In this document: one piece after another, positions 1 through 11,860 of the stretch
Position numbering within the stretch: position 1 is the first letter of the stretch
Layout: the number at the start of each line of letters is the position of its first letter
Source of the DNA: Multifurca ochricompacta
Taxonomy: Eukaryota > Basidiomycota > Agaricomycetes > Russulales > Russulaceae
Direction of reading: 5' to 3'
NCBI GenBank assembly: GCA_022496185.1
Contig: WTXG01000007.1
Span: forward strand, 372,001-436,000
DNA: 64,000 nt
Notes under the pieces: model-generated
The model's input: only the letters and a program-made list of their open reading frames with translations
Database searches by the model: none
What the model was told of the DNA's origin: nothing
Program-made: the position numbers and the translations under genes

Positions 1-3000
1 AGGGGCAAACTCATTTAGTTTACAAAATGGAAGCTGACAACAACCGCGCTTACCTGAGGCTTGAATGTCACAAGAATACATCGCCAGTTTCAGTCGTGGT
101 GACCAATCCAATAACCCATTCCTGCAACCCTCTTTGACGGCTGAAATAAGCGATCCAGTGATTTGCGATAGTCTGTTTTGATCTGGCCCAGCCAACCGTC
201 AATGATCGTCCTCTTAGCTTGGTTCCCCAGCCTACCGTTTTCTTTTTCTATACCCTCTTTGTCTATCGTCACACGTTCCACGAAGAAGGCCATCCCCTCC
301 ATAGGTTCGGCACAAAGTGGTCCATGAAACGTAGCGATCTGAAACCCAGTCTCAATGTCAACATCGAATTCTCTAGTCACTCTCTGCAAATCCCCTGACT
401 CAGTCTCCTTCGCACGGTCCAGTCGCCTTTTCAGCCTAAAAGGGACTAGTGTAAGCGATGACGGGAAGTGAAAGAAACAACCCCTCACGATTGTCGTTCC
501 TGGTCTTTTCGAGTGTCAATCAAGAGGCAATCTCCCGCGCCTTGCGGACCAAAGGCCCAGATGTTGTCGACAATACCCGCCCATTCAGGGCCCGCTTCTC
601 CGCACTTGGCTTGAAATGCATCCCAGAATTGATTCGGATGGACCGTCGGTACGCGTAGGATGTCGCCAGTGGTAGCAGCTTTCTCGGCCTCATCGTCGAC
701 TTTCTCTGAAGTACCACTATCTAATCGTGACCAGTCCGCTAAAAGCCTCTTGATGATAATAAGGTTACTCCGTAGAAAGTCGGCAATCAAGTCGGGAAGC
801 GGGACAGCTCGAATGGCGAAAGTAACGAAATTTTGGAAGCTAGTGCCGTGAATAGTACCGCGCGAGGCACCAGGCGTTTTGGGTGGGGCCATATCTGAAG
901 GAACTTGGAGGTTTACAACTTGTTCGTGCGCCTCTCGGAGTCAAACATACCTGATGCTTTTACAGCTGTCTCGCGGAACGGAACGATTGGTTCTGAAGGC
1001 TGGATCTCTACCTTAGCGAACCTCTCGCGAAGGTCCTTCAAACATCGCTAAGACTCCGGGTCATTTTCTCCCCCGTTAGAAGTTCCTGGATAGACACACC
1101 TCCAGATGTAATTCCCCGGCAGTCACTATGACATGTTCTCCATTTGTTTGCTGAAAAGTCTCTACGCATGGATCGGCTTGGTTGAGCAGCTTCATCCCAC
1201 GGATAAGTCTCGGCATGTCGGCAGGTATCACAGGTTCCAAGGCAACTCGTACAATTGGCGGAGCCTAAAACGATATAAGTAACGGGTAAGCGTAACGGGT
1301 AAGCATAGTGAACGCCAACATACCTGCCGATTGACACCACCCAAGTTGATCATCCAACCTGGGGCATGTACCCCCTTTATGCCAGCTGTAGAAGGTGCAC
1401 AAATGGTTGCACTCCGCCACACCGATCCTTCGAGTCCTCTAATGGCAAAGATGTTTCCTGCGCTCACACTGTTCACTGGGACGAGATCACGTCCCATCAT
1501 TGTATAGAGAGCATCAACTGTTGCATTGACAACGTAGGCCTTGTTGCGCGGATGGGTTGGCTCGAGAGCATTGTTGTATTTTGGAAGGACACAGGCAACA
1601 GTGCTGCCGGTGCGGATAACACCACAGTAAAGTCTGGCAAATCCCAAAAGGGTCTCGGTTGCCTCTTTTTGATCACCTTGACTTTCGCTTTCGTCTATGG
1701 TTGCTTCAGAGGGGGTATGGCCAGGGGCGGGAGAAGGCGAGCCAGTTCTGGATTGCTCTCTACTTTCTTCGGCCCTAATGCGTGCCTCACGCGCGCGGGC
1801 CCGTATCTCATCGATTGTCAATACCTGCTTTTTGTGTTCCGGCAGCTGGGCCGTAGGCACCGCGAACATCTTGCTCACGTATGCAACAATGTGAGCGCTC
1901 TCGCCCGCATCACAAGAATATAGGTCCTTTTCAAGTTTTGACTTGGGATCTACGTGCGACTCGAACAGGTCGGGATGGAGCATAATGGGTATCCGGGTCG
2001 GTTGAGCGGCCCGCGGAGAAGGGATGATGTCTATGATGGTCTGAACGATAGTTGTCGAAAGGGGGAGCCATTGAGTGAATATGAGTGAGAGGAGGTTGTT
2101 ACCGTCCTTAGAGTTGAGGTCGCGTGGGGGAATTTTGAGATTCAGAGTTGAAACAATTTTGTTGGCCTTGTCAGGATTTCTGCGGCCAACTCTTGCTTAG
2201 CCAACGCCAACCTGGTTCGCTAGTAGATAAGAAAAAACACTCACGGATTTAGCAGAATCGCGTCGTACACTGCCCAGACGTTTTCGAGTACAAATTGGAC
2301 AAACAACGGTTTCAGCGAACGCCCGCGGAGATGCTTGTGACTAATGACCCTTTTTGTCTTCGGGTCTAGATAAAAATCGCCCCACAGCACCCTCCTGAAG
2401 TTAGTTTCCTTTATTCCCAGTCTAACCGCGAATATTTGTGCGAATTTAGCGATGCGGAACCCCCAGCCGCCAAGAGCAGATGCAAACACAACATTTCCTT
2501 TCTCTGGCGCAAAATAGATATCCTCGTCGTCTTTCTCTTGGAAATCATCAGCTGCTTCGTCATTCAAAATCGCTTCTGCCTGCTCCGCGACGGCATCTTT
2601 TTTGCTTGCAAGCCGGCGCTCACGCTCCTCGCGCCAACGAAGGTCGTCCTCCATGCGCTCGCCGGCGAAGAAGCTTCCCATGACTGCATTTGCCTGCTCA
2701 ATAAGCTGAGAGAGATGATGATATGCTTCCATTGGCGTTTGTCTGAGTTCTGTTACGAGACGGTCTAATTTGTTGATAACGAGAATAGGACGCAAGCGAT
2801 CGATCCAAGCCTGTCGTAGGACGGACACCGTCTAAGTGAGAGTCAGGGTGATTAACTCCCCAAGACGAGATAACCAGGATGCCGCACTTGCGAAGAGACA
2901 CCCTCGACGACGTCAACGAGAACGAGCGCGCCATCTACCAAGCGAGATGCGGTAGACACTTCGCTGGAGAAATCGACGTGCCCCGGTGTATCAATTATGT

Positions 3001-3321
3001 TGACAAAATAGGTCCTTGGAGAACTCCCTAAATGATGAACGAGTCCGTCATACACCGTCCGCTGCGCGGCTTGAAATTGCACGAACCCCCTTCTGCAGAT
3101 CGGTCTATGACATTAAATCTCAGCGAGACCGCACTGCTCTCCATCGTGATCCCCCGCTCTTGCTCGTCTTCTCTACTGTCCATGTACCGTATCTTTCCAG
3201 CCATGCGTGATGAAATGATGTTGTTCGCGGCCAACAACGCGTCCATGAGGGTTGTCTTACCATGATCAACATGGCCGATGGTCGTCACAACGCGAATGTT
3301 AGATGCTTCTGGTGTAGTCAT
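1..3321 (-). CDS. EFL1: Elongation factor-like GTPase 1 (EFL1/Ria1), 3' end outside window
   Basis: EF-2-like GTPase that acts with SBDS to release eIF6/Tif6 from late cytoplasmic 60S subunits. Seen in order: G1 [14 protein letters not shown] (about 3250-3290), the ERGITMESS switch region, G3 DTPGHVDF (about 2950-2980), G4 NKLDRL (about 2765-2780), an acidic insert, the domain II region, then domain IV/V with [19 protein letters not shown] (about 305-355), and near the left edge [11 protein letters not shown] followed by a GT donor at about 53. The start is the ATG at 3321, giving [15 protein letters not shown]-led extension upstream is less likely. The G-domain and the long family insert separate EFL1 from translational EF-2, and no diphthamide loop is visible before the edge. 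A telomere-type TAGGGTTAG motif lies about 80 nt upstream. One join near 141-180 is unclear (see findings). Confidence 0.93.
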
Positions 3322-3401
3322 GGGCGTGAGCGATGAACTTTTACTTTTGGCCTGTCCTTGATCCGGACCGGGGCTCACACATGTAGGTGCAGGGTGTAGT
3401 G

Positions 3402-3410
3402 TAGGGTTAG
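3402..3410. promoter_or_regulatory. Telobox-like motif upstream of EFL1
   Basis: TAGGGTTAG lies between the 3' end of the ZNG1-like gene and the EFL1 start. Similar motifs occur in two other promoters of this window. In fungi and plants such motifs are known binding sites for Myb/Tbf1-type factors at translation-related genes. A regulatory role here is inference. Confidence 0.35.
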
Positions 3411-3434
3411 GTTCGATGCAACGAATCCATTGAA

Positions 3435-5004
3435 TTAACTGTGAAGAATATTCTCCAGGCTCCTCTTAACGGCACCATCTAAACCTTTTCCGATGAACAC
3501 AAGCTTTCCGTGATCTGGAAGCCCGAAATCGTTCCCTACCAAAGGCTCCAACTCGTACAGGTTCCGAACTCCTTGGAGCACAAATACCTGGCCAGACTGT
3601 GTACCAAACATCCCCTTGCAGCGCAAGATCTCCATCGTACGCTTATGGGTATCAGCCGATTCCTCAGGGAGTTGAGACTCCCATAATACGGCGCGAATCC
3701 ACTCCTCTAGGCGCTCCTGGCGTTCGGGTGACAACACTGGGCAGCTAACTTGCAAGCTCGTGATACCACGCAGCTCGTAATGCGCACCATGGTCGTCACT
3801 CGAATTTTCGTGATCGTGCGAGGCATGGCCATGATCCCCGAATGGTAGGAAAATAGGATGCACCGGGGCTCGAGATGTATATGCACGAATATTGATGACA
3901 TGCTTGAGTTCAATGCTAGCTCTAACAGTGTGGTGAACTGTAACAGCAGGGTTGATCTTATAGAGGAGATCCTCTGTGTGCCGGAGGTCCGCAGCGGACG
4001 CCAAGTCCATCTTGTTTAGCAAAATGACATCCGCAGCCGCAATTTGCCTACCTTGATATTCGAATATGTAGGGGTATGTAATCAAGACCGGGACTGACCT
4101 GAGACTCTCGCCGATACCTTCTTGAGCATGATCCTCCTCCATTTGCTGATGCCATATACAATGTGAATAAAGTAGCCCATATAACCTTCAGCTAGCGAGC
4201 GCACCTGTCGGCCAAATACTGCATCAACAACGCAGACAACACCGTCCAGTACGATATCATTTCCCTTTTCTCGGTTGAACTCTTCATTACGCCAGAATAT
4301 GGACGCAATTGGACCTTTTACATGAGTTTAGTTCGTAAATCCGCACTGGTATTGACAATGACAACCCACCTGGGTCTGCCAGCCCGGTTGTTTCTAAAAG
4401 GATGTAATCGAATGCACCCTTACGCTGCATTAGCTTTTCAATGGCTGCAATTCCAGAGTCCTTGATGCTACAGCACAGGCAGCCATTGGAGAGTTCGAGA
4501 ATCTCTTCAGATGAGTCGGCATAAGGATCCGACATGGATGAAACATTGATAGCTCGGGCTGGTCACTTTGTCATGTCATTGCGTTCACCAAGAAATGGAG
4601 GCCAGACAAACATTCAATGTCCTGAATAAAGATAAAGTTAGCCTTCGGTAACACACAACCCAGGGCGTACAGCTGTGTCCCCAAATTCGTTCATGATGAC
4701 CGCGATGCGGTATCCATGATGCTCAGTAAGGATGCGCCTAAAATGTCAGAGCAAAACAGTTTGGAGGGCCACTGGAGAAAGTTAGACACACTTTAAAAGC
4801 GTGGACTTCCCAGCGCCGAGATATCCGGATATGATTGTGAGAGGTACCTGATGGTCTGTGGGTCTTTGATTGTTAACGACAGGCTCCTTCTCGAATTTCG
4901 GCTCAATCAAGGTGCTATCACGTCAGAGTCGCGTTTAACAGTCCGGCACTGCATGGAAAACAATGTAGTAGGACAGCTTACGGAACATCTTCATCGTCGC
5001 TCAT
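3435..5004 (-). CDS. ZNG1: CobW/COG0523 GTPase, ZNG1-like zinc-regulated metallochaperone
   Basis: Member of the CobW/HypB/UreG G3E GTPase family, whose eukaryotic ZNG1 branch delivers zinc to methionine aminopeptidase. Exon 1 is short (MSDDEDVP from the ATG at 5004). Its intron ends in CTGACGTGATAG, and exon 2 carries the Walker A motif [11 protein letters not shown] (about 4790-4840). Then come [11 protein letters not shown], the CxCC metal motif in [12 protein letters not shown] (about 4460-4490), Walker B-like [12 protein letters not shown] and the G4 motif NKMDLA (about 4005). A His/Asp-rich loop ([18 protein letters not shown], about 3785-3835) precedes the CobW C-terminal domain, a typical metal-binding spacer. 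The N-terminal acidic segment resembles the client-binding tail of ZNG1, but the Cys of the animal CPELVPI motif is absent. The substrate metal is inferred from the family. Confidence 0.9.
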
Positions 5005-5148
5005 GGCTGATAATGAGTCGTCGGGGATTTGGATTGGGGCGGACGCGTTGTGGGAACCCTCGTGTTGTCATCAATACACTGCCTCGTCGCCTCGTCGCGT
5101 CTTTCTTCCATCCATCCATCAACGCTTGCTCGTAGTACATACATCATC

Positions 5149-6135
5149 ATGGATGTTAGGTTTGCGCCCAATTCTCAAGAACTTCGAGATTTGATACAAG
5201 GGCCAGGAGACGTCGAATGGAGGTACGTCTTACCCCCCTATATATGGACCCAAGACGGACGGCTGTCAAGCACAGGTATGACATGCGACATCAGTGCCAG
5301 GAGATTCTGCCCGGCCTCCTCCTTGGCCCATTTCAGGTTTCCAAGAATCTAGCTACACTCAAGGAACTAGGGATCTCGTACATGTACGCGTCCTGTCTAG
5401 ACCCTTTGCACGCCCTCCTGAGCTTCGTCTTGTCTATTTGGACTATCGGCACAGAGTCTGCATTCGCGATGTAAAGGAAGCTTTTTCAGTCCGCCCTCGC
5501 TTCCCAGATACCTTTGAGTATCTCGTCCTCGATGTGCAAGACTCAGAAGAGCAGAATCTAATACGTTTGTTTCCAAGGTTTGTATGGTAGACACTGATGT
5601 ACCATCACTCATGTCCTGCAGAGCACAACAATTTATAAACACTGCTCTCTCTCGTGGAGGGCGTGTTTTGGTCCATTGTAACGGTACGCTCCTGTTCAGT
5701 GCATGTATTATTGAGCTCGGATGGATGGCCATCATTAGGAGGGATCAGCCTCTCGCCAGCTTTTGTTATCATGTTTGTCATGCAACATTACCAACTATCA
5801 TGGGAAGATGCTCTCCATTTGGTCCAGAATCGGCGGTATTGCATCTCTCCGAATGGCGGATTTCTGACCCAGATTAAGGTAAGCACCAAGGAGGTGACCC
5901 AACATCGTGGAAGAATCAGTCTCTGACAGTGCGGGGTATAACTTAACAGGAATATGAAAGTATTTACAAGGCCAACTTGGCGGTATCAATGTTCCCCAGT
6001 AATCACCAGGCAGCGCCACGACGTAAACGAGAGGACGATGATGATGGTGATGAACGGTGCGCGAACACGTCTGACGAGGCTACAGCGACTGACCAGCCAC
6101 ACGACGTCCAGAGGGGACAAACGGCCACTTGTTGA
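5149..6135 (+). CDS. STYX-like dual-specificity (pseudo)phosphatase
   Basis: Dual-specificity phosphatase fold closest to STYX, the pseudophosphatase that binds ERK and FBXW7 in animals. Visible segments: MDVRFAPNSQELRDLI, then YDMRHQCQEILPGLLLGPF (the STYX QEILPGLFLGPY signature), the FEYLVLDVQDSEEQNLIRLFP general-acid loop region, GGRVLVHCN, and after a 55-nt intron (5684-5738) GGISLSPAFVIMFVMQH, followed by NRRYCISPNGGFL. The joined P-loop therefore reads H-C-N-G-G-I-S-L: the Cys is present (codon 5677-5679) but the Arg of HCx5R is Leu (CTC, 5750-5752). Catalysis is probably lost. The C-terminus is acidic and basic low complexity (about 6020-6130). It is divergently arranged with the ZNG1-like gene, with only about 145 bp between start codons. 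Confidence 0.85.
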
Positions 6136-6258
6136 CACCAGCCCGTCATATGATCCTGATGCCATGGAATCATGACTGCCTCCAATCTCGTTGTATCTCC
6201 TTAGCTAAGTTCTTGTGCTCTTACCGCTCTCCTGTTTTCAATCTTTCCATCTTCCCGT

Positions 6259-7721
6259 CTAATCATACTCTAAACCGTTGACGCCGGCGAGCGCTCTCAG
6301 GGAATCTATAAAGACTTGAGCTTTGCCCTTTCCTTCTCTGAATAACCTGCTTTGCGTGAATGTCTGAAAGATGGGTTAGCGAGGTTGGATTTGGAGTGCG
6401 ACGGATTAGGGCTCACCCCGACGTTTGACCCAAGCCTCCACTGAGATACCAGCGAAAACGACGCTGGTGCCTGCCCATTGACCGGGTGTTAATTTGTGGT
6501 TGTACACAACGACTGAAAGTAGCATGGTGAAGAGCTTGCGTGTCAAAGTGATAGTCCTGTGCTCATCTTATTAGCGAAATAAAGAATGATTGCTGTAGAG
6601 AACGTACACAAGAGTAAGGGAACCGAAGTGCTGCAGTGTCTCGAAGATGAACAACTGACCCAAAGCACCGGTCAACGCGAATTGGACCAGCGGGTATATG
6701 ATAGATGGATGAGTGTGGATGAAATCGAGTGCGCTCTTAAGCTCAGTTTCACCTCCGTTGGATGGGTGAAGGACAGGAATGTATGGTAAAGGGAGCACAG
6801 AAATTAAGGAAGTTAGGAGGGTGCAGAGAAGGTTGATCCATAACATCATTTGTTGTCCGGACACCTTGTACCGCGCGAAAATTTCGTCCTGCGTTGAATT
6901 CGTCGCGCCGTCCAGGATCAGGTTGATCAGAAGATATGACAATCCAATGATATTATGTCGCAAGGTCGGGTTGCCTCGACCTTTTGCGCCGTGCTTTTTC
7001 CCACCTTCTCCGCCGAGACCCATGAACATGGTGATACCTACTGTCACGAGCGCGACAACGACATATTTATGCCGCGCAAACGCGCGACGGTATAGAAGGA
7101 CGTTCATTACCATGACTGGGACGAGTTTACACGACTTGGCGAGTACCATGGCAGGGTAGGAGACATGGGAGAGGGCAGCGAAACCAAACGGTGCGGCGAA
7201 GGTGATGAAGAAGGAACATTGGATATATTTCGGTAGAAGGGACGTTTTGAACGAGTGCTTGGACGATACGGGTGCGTGGCCGTTCGATTTGATGCGACCA
7301 TTCGCTTCTGTTCCATTTGCAGTGCCATTCGATTTGGTGTTGCTGTCCACAGCTGAGGGAGAAAGGCCGAGAAGTTCTAACCAAGTCTGACCAGGCTTCC
7401 GCCTCAAAAAAAGGTATGCGAGTGCGGATGTAGAACTAAGGGCGCTTTGACAAGTGCTAAGGAATATCGGTGACTTGAACTTGTCTGACGTTTTGCCATC
7501 TAAAGACTTGAATGGGACAGACACTAGTACGGCAAGTCAGATGGGCTCGCTGAAATGGCAGCATAGGTGCTTTACATCGTTCCTGGGATATCGCCCACAG
7601 CTAAAAGCGCACAGCTTAGTGCCAGCTGTAGTGTCCACGAGTTGTCACTCACCAAAAACATTGAATAGACGCCAATCACGCAGACAGCGAGCCTAAGGCA
7701 AACGTCATCAGCGGTGGCCAT
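6259..7721 (-). CDS. HUT1: HUT1-type nucleotide-sugar/ER transporter (SLC35B1 family)
   Basis: Polytopic drug/metabolite-transporter-superfamily protein of the ER. HUT1 was described as a UDP-galactose/UDP-glucose transporter, and the human relative SLC35B1 exchanges ATP/ADP across the ER membrane. The start is ATG at 7721 ([20 protein letters not shown]). A 25-nt microexon (7576-7600) encodes LWAISQER, completing the family's N-terminal QERL motif, and is followed by SVPFKSLDG. Later helices include [60 protein letters not shown] with STQDEIF, and [20 protein letters not shown]. The C-terminus reads [19 protein letters not shown] Gly/Asn-rich hydrophilic loop ([18 protein letters not shown]) is inserted after the second helix. 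The substrate cannot be read from sequence. Confidence 0.9.
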
Positions 7722-7860
7722 GCAATACGGGTTCGGCAGAATTATACCTGATGAAAGACATCCTAATAAGAAAAAAGAGTAAGGTCCAATGCTTTTATTA
7801 AATACCGATACCGACAATCTGCCAACAGCAAGTGGCAGAGTTATTGACGACGTGGCATCG

Positions 7861-7881
7861 ACCCTAACCCATTGTTAGGGT
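7861..7881. promoter_or_regulatory. Inverted telobox pair in HUT1/SET divergent promoter
   Basis: ACCCTAACCC and TTAGGGT face each other across four bases, giving a short inverted repeat of telomere-type units in the 224-bp spacer between the divergent HUT1-like and SET-domain genes. It could be a binding site for a telobox factor. Function is inferred from position only. Confidence 0.35.
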
Positions 7882-7945
7882 CTCCCCGATAAACAAGCAC
7901 CACACACCCCATCATTCACTGCTTCCTGCTTCCTGCACCATCCTG

Positions 7946-9306
7946 ATGTCCATCCACCAAAGACCCACTGGACATCGTAGGGAGGTGGCCTCGAAGTCGA
8001 ATGACTCGTTCGACAATCATTCTAGATCCTCCAAGGTAGCTTATGGATGCCGAAGCGCATCTATTCAGGCGTGCTTGACCTCGTGGACGTGGACGGCATT
8101 CACACTCACATGCGCAGCGGTCCTCTTGAGTTGGCTCTATTGGGCACCGGCTCTGACACGCATTCCGATCCTGTTTTCCTCCCCGGAACCACGTGAAAGC
8201 GGCCCTGGATTTGTTGTCAGTGACCTTCCTGGCCGGGGCAAAGGCATGATTGCTGTTCGGGACATCCGGGTGAGCATCCCCAGCGCCTAGAAAGGGGTCA
8301 TTTAAAGACCTTCTCGGATCAGCGAGGAGAGTTATTGATTCGAGAACCACCTTTGATTTTGGTTCCGCGTCAAAGTATGTGGTTATCATCATAAGATACA
8401 GAGGAGATGCAATTCATCATCAATGTAGTTACGACATCACCTTCTCAGTTGATCTTGGACTTAGTGCAACAGCTCTCGCCAGATCAAGCTGCTTCTTTCT
8501 ACAATTTGTCTCATGTGAATTTGCCCCAGGGCCTGTCTTCTGAAGAGTTTACGAGGCAACTTCCTCTTGCAATTTTCCAAACCAACTCCGTAGCCGCGGG
8601 GCCCAATGTCGGACTATTTCCGACGATGGCACGGCTGAACCATGGGTGTTCTCATGCTTTCAACTCTGTGTATTCGTGGAGAGAACGAGAAGAAGTTCTA
8701 GTTGTACATGCTCTAAAGGACATCAAAAGAGGTGAAGAACTACTCACTGCATACTTCAGAACGCAGCAAAGCCGAGAGGAAAGAAGGTGTGGGATGTTCT
8801 TTCTGGCCAGTCCACAGATGATCATATCTATGAATAGATACTATCTCAAGCAGAACTATGGATTTCACTGCATGTGTGCTTGTTGTGCATTACCTGACAA
8901 GGAGTCAAAGATATCGGATGACAGATTAACAACCATGAGTGATCTATACAAACGCCTAAGTACATGGGGCGAAGGAGTTATTGATGGGAGCGAGGCTATT
9001 CGGATTGTAAAGCGAATTTGGGCGCTCGGAGAGGAAGAGGGATATACGAGCGAGCGTGGCCGACTTGCGGCCGATGCCTCGTTAGTGGCGGCTACTCTTT
9101 CGGAGTAGGTCTCTCCCGACTCCCTACCTTGCCTAGCACTTTGAAAGAGTTTCGCTGAATACAGGTTTAGTGCAGAAGCGGTGGTAGAATGGGCAAAACT
9201 CGGGTTACAATGGGCATCATACGAGCTGGGATCCGATAGTGATCTCGCAGAGGAGATGCGAATAGTGATTTCGGGAGCCAAGGGAGGGTCAGTTAGCATA
9301 GCATAA
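7946..9306 (+). CDS. SET-domain protein with N-terminal membrane segment
   Basis: Predicted SET-domain lysine methyltransferase-like protein. Early residues hold one strong hydrophobic stretch (about 8060-8160, WTAFTLTCAAVLLSWLYWAP). Then GFVVSDLPGRGKGMIAVRDI begins the SET domain and continues across an intron as RGELLIREPPLILVP. The AdoMet/substrate motifs follow: ARLNHGCSHAFNS (the NHS motif, here NHG, about 8630-8670), GEELLTAYF (about 8730-8757), and a post-SET-like YGFHCMCACCALP (Cys-rich, about 8857-8895). A final exon after a short intron at about 9107 ends VISGAKGGSVSIA. There is no MYND finger, so this resembles the fungal SET5/SMYD-like group without zinc finger. Membrane anchoring is unusual for a chromatin enzyme and suggests a non-histone target; this is inference. 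Confidence 0.82.
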
Positions 9307-9496
9307 GCTTGTTTACGAATTACCTACCCCGGGCTATCCGCGACACGCCACGCCACGGCTCAATGAATGCTTATGTAATCATTCCTGCCTTACCGGATTC
9401 TCTGATTTATATGGCCTTGGCCATCAAACTCCTGCCTTCACTCTCCCACCATCTCTTCTCCTTGCTTGTTGACTCCTCACACCCTTCATCTCTTCA

Positions 9497-11860
9497 ATGG
9501 CGATTGCCATATCCCCCGATATCCTTGTCCTCGTCTTGGGCATCGTATTGGCTGCCCTTTACCTCTTCCGTGACCAGTTATTTGCTTCCTCTTCAACACC
9601 CAAATCTACTACACTTCCATCCAAAGAGGCAAGCAGTAATGGAAACCCCCGTGATTTCGTCGCAAAAATGAAGGCTGGGGTAGGTCCATTCAATCAAACT
9701 TGTCTTGTCGTTCATATTCTCATTTTTGCTTTGTAGAAAAAACGCCTTGTTATCTTCTATGGCTCACAAACCGGGACCGCTGAAGAATATGCCATTCGTA
9801 TTGCTAAAGAAGCCAAGTCCAAGTTTGGTCTCGCTTCCCTTGTTTGTGATCCGGAAGAATATGACTTCGAGAATTTGGATCAAATACCCGAGGACTGTGC
9901 CGCCATTTTTGTGATGGCCACGTATGGTGAAGGTGAACCTACCGACAATGCCGTACAACTCATGCAGAACCTCTCGGATGAGTCCTTCGAGTTCAGCCAG
10001 GGCCAACATCGGCTCGATGGTCTCAAATATGTCGTCTTTGGTCTCGGAAACAGGACATACGAGCATTATAATGTCATCTCGAAACAGGTTGACGAACACC
10101 TCACTAAGATGGGCGCTACGCGCATTGGTGAGCGCGGTGAAGGAGACGATGAAAAAGCATGGAGGAAGACTACCTCGAGTGGAAAGATGGCATGTGGGAA
10201 ACCTTTGCTCGCATCATGAACGTCGAAGAAGGCCAAGGCGGCGATACTGCGACTTCGCCGTATCTGAAATCCAGGATTCCCTCCCGTCGAGAAGGTTTAC
10301 CGAGGTATGCCACACTCTACTGTGTGTATGAGCAATATTTCTCACATCCCGTCCTTTAGGCGAGCTGTCTGCTCGTGCCCTCACCAGGTCCAAAGGTATT
10401 CACGATGCGAAGAACCCGTACGCCTCACCGATCTCAGTATCTCGCGAGTTATTCCAGAACACGCAAAACCGGAACTGCGTTCATGTGGAGCTCGGCATAG
10501 AAGGGTCTGGGATAACTTATCAACATGGTGACCACGTCGGCGTTTGGCCTTCCAACCCCGATATTGAAGTAGAGCGACTCTTATGTGCCCTCGGCCTGTC
10601 GGAGAAAAGGGATACTGTCATCGGAATCGAGTCTCTCGACCCGGCTCTTGCAAAGGTGCCATTCCCAGTACCTACGACCTACGCTACAGTACTTCGACAC
10701 TATATCGACATCAGTGCCGTTGCTGGTCGGCAGATTCTCGGCGTTCTTGCTAAATACGCTCCCAAACCAGAAGCTGAGGCTTATCTCCGAAATCTGAACA
10801 CGCGCAAGGAAGAATATCATGCCATCGTTACGGAGGGTTGCCTTAAGCTCGGCGAACTCCTTCAGCTCGCTGCGGGCAATGACATCAACGTAGTTCCTAC
10901 CACACAGAACACCACCGCATGGAACATTCCCTTTGACATTATTGTCTCTTCCATCACTCGTCTCCAACCCCGGTATTACTCTATCTCTTCCAGTCCCAAG
11001 CTCAACCCCCATTCCATCCACGTCACTTGTGTCGTGCTGAAGTACGAATCTGCCGGCTCTCGGATTTCACCCCGCGCTATCTTTGGTGTTGGCTCTAATT
11101 TCCTTCTGAATCTCAATTATGCTGCCAATGGCGAGACAGCCCCACTTGTTAGCGAGGGTACTGAACCCGCCACGACCCTATTCCCAGCGTATGCGATCGA
11201 AGGTCCTCGAGGTGCTCATCATGAGGGGTCCGTCTACAAAGCTCCTATTCATGTCCGTCGTTCTACCTTCCGTCTTCCTACCAACCCGAAGAGTCCTATC
11301 ATCATGATTGGCCCTGGAACCGTAAGTCGTCTGGTTAGGTGTTTTTACGTATGGTATCTCACACACGAGTCATCTCCTAGGGTGTGGCCCCATTCCGCGG
11401 GTTCGTTCAGGAGCGTGTTGCTCTGGCTCGGCGTTCTATCGAAAAAAATGGCCCAGATGCGCTCAATGATTGGGGCAATATCTATCTCTTCTATGGATGC
11501 CGGCGTGAGGACGAGGACTTCTTATATAAGGAAGAGTGGCCCGAGTATGTCAAGGAATTGCAAGGCAAGTTTACACTTCGGACCGCATTCTCTCGTCAAC
11601 AGCCATATAAGCCCGATGGGGGGAAGATCTACGTTCAAGACCTCATCTGGGAGAGCCGTGCGCAGGTTGCCGATGCAATTTTGAATGGCAAAGGCTATGT
11701 GTACATTTGTGGTGATGCGAAGAACATGAGCAAATCTGTCGAGGAGACACTTGCGCGCATCCTCGGTGAGGCGAAGGGTGGATCAGCGGAGGTCGAGGGA
11801 GCAGCGGAGATTAAGCTACTGAAAGAGCGATCAAGACTAATGCTTGATGTTTGGAGTTGA
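9497..11860 (+). CDS. CPR: NADPH-cytochrome P450 reductase (apparent frameshifts)
   Basis: ER-anchored diflavin reductase that passes NADPH electrons to P450s, squalene epoxidase and others. Domains in order: an N-terminal anchor (ISPDILVLVLGIVLAALYLF); FMN flavodoxin motifs YGSQTGTAEEYA, MATYGEGEPTDNA and FGLGNRTYEHYN; the FAD motif RYYSISSSP (about 10970-10995); NADPH motifs MIGPGT/GVAPFRGF split by an intron at about 11321-11383; YGCRREDEDFLY and VYICGDAKNMSK; and the C-terminal DVWS. Between about 10152 and 10280 the conserved reading frame jumps three times, each by one missing base: the AAAAA run at 10152-10156, near 10250 and near 10278. The net effect restores the frame of the next exon. 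All catalytic motifs outside this 130-bp stretch are intact, so sequencing error is more likely than a pseudogene. Confidence 0.93.

Noticed and set aside
9497..11860. P450 reductase as a pseudogene
   Set aside because: All cofactor motifs are intact, the three shifts cancel out, and similar one-base losses hit many essential genes, so an assembly artefact is more likely.
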